Assembly: GCF_000505545.1 (NCBI RefSeq)
Contig: NZ_AYTB01000013.1
Location: 1 to 64,000, forward strand
Source: Kurthia huakuii LAM0618
Lineage (GTDB): Bacteria; Bacillota; Bacilli; Bacillales_A; Planococcaceae
Reading direction: 5' to 3'
DNA length: 64,000 nt
A model generated the notes under the pieces. That model saw nothing but the letters and a program-made list of their open reading frames with translations. It made no database searches and was not told the DNA's origin. Positions within the stretch are counted from its first letter, which is position 1; each line of letters begins with the position of its first letter. A program made the translations under genes and the position numbers. This document shows positions 61,508 to 64,000 of the stretch, one piece after another.

Positions 61508-63775
61508 ATGCTAGAACAAATTAAACAATTACCACTACAACCAGAGGACCGCGCTTTTATTAAATCGATTGAAGCACAAGCCAAACTAGAAAATGTTACG
61601 CTAGGTGTTTTTGGTTCATTTAGTGTTGGGAAATCGGCGCTGATTAATGAGTTGCTTGAACAACGTGGATTGCTACCAACGCATACGAATGAAACAACAG
61701 CACTACCAACGTATATTGTAGGTGGCGACACAGATTGTATTACAACGGTTTATTTTGATGGCCATGAGGAAATGATTACGCGCGAGCAGCTGCAACAATT
61801 AAAGGCAGGCGGCAACATCGAAAATATTGAATATGTACATATTCAATGCCAATCACCCGACTGGCTGACATCATTTACCGTGATTGATACGCCGGGACGC
61901 AATACGAAATATCAAGCGCATATTGATGCATCAGAGCAAGCATTGACTACATCTGACGCAGTTATTTACGTCATGCCATGGCAAGGGTTGACACTTGAAG
62001 ATGTCGTTTACATTAAACATATTTTACGTTATCAACCTAACTTATGTTTTGTTATTAATAAAGTCGATGAAGTGAATGAAGCACAAGGCGTTAGTATAGA
62101 AGAATTGAAAATGCATGTCGCACAAAATTTACGTGAGCAGCTTGGGAAAGACTATCCATTATTCACCGTTAGTGCAAAGACGGGTTTCAATTTACAAAAC
62201 TTTAAAGAAGGCTTTGTAGCAGACTTGAAAAAGAATGCGCAGGCAGTGAAAAAACAACGTTTACAACATGCACTGACACAATTTTTAAAAGATGAACAGC
62301 AACGTGTCTCACAACAAGTAGCGATACTAACAGAGGCATTATCACATGATGAAGCAGGTTTTGAAGATAAAAAGCGTGAACTAGCGCTACAACGTGAACA
62401 AGTTGAATTAGAAGTGAGTCAAAAAGTTTCGACGTTGCATAATGCATTAGAAAAGATTGAAATCGAGGCGGAAAGTTTTGTCAAAAAGCACTATCAGGAG
62501 CTTGAAAAACGTTTAATGAGGCTTGCAACGTCAGAGCTAGCTATTGATGAGTTAGTCGTTCAACTCGAAGACCAAATTGTAACAACACGTAACCTCGTTT
62601 TTGAACAGCTCCAACAGCGCGTGCAAGATGTGACAAATGAAGAAATTGCGAGTACATTACAACAGTTGAATTTAGAAGTAGCAGGCTTCCAACTTAGTGA
62701 ACCAAATTTAGAGCAGCTAGAAATGCATTACGAGTTGGCAAAAAATAAACATATTAAGCGCATTGAAGAAACGCAAGAACAATTAAATATGATGTTGCCC
62801 GCTCAAAATAATGAAGCACAACGCCAACATTTAGAACAAGAAGTTCAAGAATTATCTAAACGAGTAGCAGAAGTGTTCGTTCCCAAAATAATTAAAGATC
62901 CAACATTTGATCCGGACCGTGCGAAAAAAATTGCGGGTGTAATCGGCTTCGTTGGCGATATTGGTGTATCAGTAGCAGCAGCCGTGGCAACGTCAGGAGC
63001 AACTGCCGCAGCACAAGTTGGCGGAAAATTAGCAGGGAAAGAGGCCGCCAAAGCAGCAGCTAAAGTGGCGCTTAAAAAAACAGCGACAGAATTAGCGGAA
63101 AAAACTGTTGTAGCAGGTTTGCAAGCCGCTTCTAGCGAGAAAAAAAGCGCTTGGGTAGCAGGTGCACAAGCGTTAGATAAAATGACAAGTCCAGTGCAAA
63201 CGATTGCTACAAAAATTGGTACACAAATCGATGAAGGACGCCAACAACCTGAGAAGGAAGATTTACATCATCGACGAGCTTTTTTTGCTAATAAGTTACA
63301 AATTGAAACAGAGCGTGATGAACGCCTTGCTAAACTGCACGACATGGAAGAAAAAGCGACAGCAAATGAACAATTACAACAACAATTGACAACGAAGCGT
63401 GAAAAATTGAAACAACAGGCTGAAACAAAATTAGCAGATTTAGAAAAAGCTTATGAACAAGAAAAAATTAGTACATTACAACAACATCGTGCATCAGCCA
63501 TCTCGCAACATATTACAACCGTGCTAAAAGACGAAGAACAACAATTAAACGAATGGTTTAACTTACAATTTTCGAGTATGTTACACGTCATTAAACAAAT
63601 GGTCCCAGCACAGTTTGATGCTCAACTAGATGAATGGCACCAACAATTGACGGCTTTAGAACAATTGAAAAACACCGATTTAAAGGCGGTTGAAACACAG
63701 TTAGCTGCACAACAAACAACGCTTGCAGAGATGAACAAATTAATCGAGGGTTCTTTGTATGAACTACACAGCTGA
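61508..63775 (+). CDS. Dynamin-like GTPase 3 with Gly/Ala-rich hydrophobic segment
   Basis: A 755-residue protein. G1 GSFSVGKS (36-43), Thr-rich G2 NETTALPT (61-68), G3 DTPG (127-130), canonical G4 NKVD (184-187). Long coiled coils at ~255-300 and ~600-660. Between them, about residues 473-545, a Gly/Ala-rich hydrophobic stretch (IAGVIGFVGDIGVSVAAAVA, then TSGATAAAQVGG, KLAGKEAAKAAAKVALKK) could insert into a membrane like the paddle or tip of bacterial dynamins; it recalls LeoA. Only this protein of the three has such a segment, so it is the likely membrane anchor. GGGGGA precedes the ATG; it follows gene 2 by 14 bases. Confidence 0.87.
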   Translation: MLEQIKQLPLQPEDRAFIKSIEAQAKLENVTLGVFGSFSVGKSALINELLEQRGLLPTHTNETTALPTYIVGGDTDCITTVYFDGHEEMITREQLQQLKAGGNIENIEYVHIQCQSPDWLTSFTVIDTPGRNTKYQAHIDASEQALTTSDAVIYVMPWQGLTLEDVVYIKHILRYQPNLCFVINKVDEVNEAQGVSIEELKMHVAQNLREQLGKDYPLFTVSAKTGFNLQNFKEGFVADLKKNAQAVKKQRLQHALTQFLKDEQQRVSQQVAILTEALSHDEAGFEDKKRELALQREQVELEVSQKVSTLHNALEKIEIEAESFVKKHYQELEKRLMRLATSELAIDELVVQLEDQIVTTRNLVFEQLQQRVQDVTNEEIASTLQQLNLEVAGFQLSEPNLEQLEMHYELAKNKHIKRIEETQEQLNMMLPAQNNEAQRQHLEQEVQELSKRVAEVFVPKIIKDPTFDPDRAKKIAGVIGFVGDIGVSVAAAVATSGATAAAQVGGKLAGKEAAKAAAKVALKKTATELAEKTVVAGLQAASSEKKSAWVAGAQALDKMTSPVQTIATKIGTQIDEGRQQPEKEDLHHRRAFFANKLQIETERDERLAKLHDMEEKATANEQLQQQLTTKREKLKQQAETKLADLEKAYEQEKISTLQQHRASAISQHITTVLKDEEQQLNEWFNLQFSSMLHVIKQMVPAQFDAQLDEWHQQLTALEQLKNTDLKAVETQLAAQQTTLAEMNKLIEGSLYELHS

Positions 63776-64000
63776 GGCGATTATTTGGCTTGCAACACAA
63801 CTCGATCGTATGCCTATATCGACTGAGGTGTCATTATGGAATGCTATTCGACAAGAGGAAGCGCCACAACACCGTTTTGCGAATGATGAAACATTGCGTG
63901 TTTACATAACGGGGGAGCCTGAAGTTGTGTATGGACAGACTGATTTATTTCACACAATACCATCAAAAACGCAGCCTATCGATGTTTTTGAGCAAAACCC
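63759..64000 (+). CDS. Unknown protein, fourth gene of the dynamin operon (runs off window)
   Basis: ATG at 63759 lies inside the 3' end of dynamin 3 (17-base overlap, different frame). Eighty codons are open to the window edge: MNYTAEAIIWLATQLDRMPI, STEVSLWNAIRQEEAPQHRF, ANDETLRVYITGEPEVVYGQ and so on. There is no membrane segment or motif that I recognise. The overlap implies translational coupling, so the product probably works with the dynamins. The function is not predictable from this part. Confidence 0.7.
   Translation, partial: MNYTAEAIIWLATQLDRMPISTEVSLWNAIRQEEAPQHRFANDETLRVYITGEPEVVYGQTDLFHTIPSKTQPIDVFEQN

Noticed and set aside
1-64000. tRNA, rRNA and riboswitches
   Set aside because: No cloverleaf with CCA-type ends, no rRNA-like stretches and no recognisable T-box, SAM, TPP or cobalamin riboswitch were noticed by eye, including upstream of the CarH-like gene; a covariance-model search would be needed to exclude weak ones.

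Overview
This looks like DNA from a low-GC Gram-positive of the Bacillales, probably Planococcaceae/Caryophanaceae (Kurthia, Solibacillus or Lysinibacillus-like; the genus is inferred). The basis is strong AGGAGG-type ribosome sites, a Spo0M homologue, MocR/GabR and LiaG-like proteins, a C30-type glycosylated carotenoid cluster, and Firmicute-type repeats ending in GGCTGGGACA. A replication module sits in the middle: primase-like protein, ParA, a small ribbon-helix-helix-like partner, an 11-iteron origin with DnaA boxes, and a large initiator. The window is therefore probably part of a large plasmid or chromid, or an integrated plasmid. Between the primase and parA genes lies a perfect 16-bp site of the chromosomal Spo0J/ParB type (parS).

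Layout. 1-4.6 kb: the end of an EamA transporter, a YrvL-like membrane protein, and a subtilase remnant broken by an IS4 element and an IS1182 element, followed by an IS3 relic. 4.6-11 kb: a five-gene, tightly overlapping carotenoid operon (crtN, cruF-like hydratase, acyltransferase, glycosyltransferase, crtP/crtNb-like) on the minus strand, divergent from a CarH/LitR-like MerR regulator. No carotenoid synthase is present. 11-13.6 kb: a graveyard holding a frameshifted helical protein, a relic of a dynamin-like GTPase gene, an IS1182 stub, a 9-repeat CRISPR array of I-B-like repeat type with no leader, and copy 1 of a 612-bp repeat with terminal inverted repeats. 13.6-38.6 kb: gabTD with gabR, an acetate symporter, cell-wall and lipoprotein genes, several GNAT acetyltransferases, two secreted SH3-domain proteins, zinc-metalloprotease-like proteins, some pseudogenes, and five copies of a dispersed ~140-bp hairpin repeat. 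38.6-44.7 kb: the partition/replication module. 44.9-54.3 kb: four ABC export or permease systems, a SatP-type acetate transporter and a SpoIIM-like protein. 54.5-55.1 kb: copy 2 of the 612-bp repeat, inverted. 55.2-56.7 kb: a type I-C-like CRISPR leader and an array of 20 full repeats plus one truncated one. 57.1-64 kb: an operon of three consecutive, different dynamin-like GTPases and a fourth unknown gene running off the window.

The most interesting part is the right end and its mirror at the left. The three-dynamin operon sits directly downstream of a CRISPR array that keeps its leader but has no cas genes. A relic of the same first dynamin gene sits next to the other CRISPR array 45 kb away. 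The two clusters are separated by a 41-kb segment bounded by the inverted 612-bp repeat, so the region is arranged almost as a palindrome: dynamin relic - array 1 - repeat ... repeat - array 2 - dynamin operon. Bacterial dynamin-like proteins are known to take part in membrane remodelling and phage defence (DynA, the LeoABC/Eleos family). A multi-dynamin defence or membrane-repair module is my inference, not a demonstrated function.

All calls come from reading sequence and translations by eye. No database or alignment was run, so family names resting on remembered similarity carry lower confidence.
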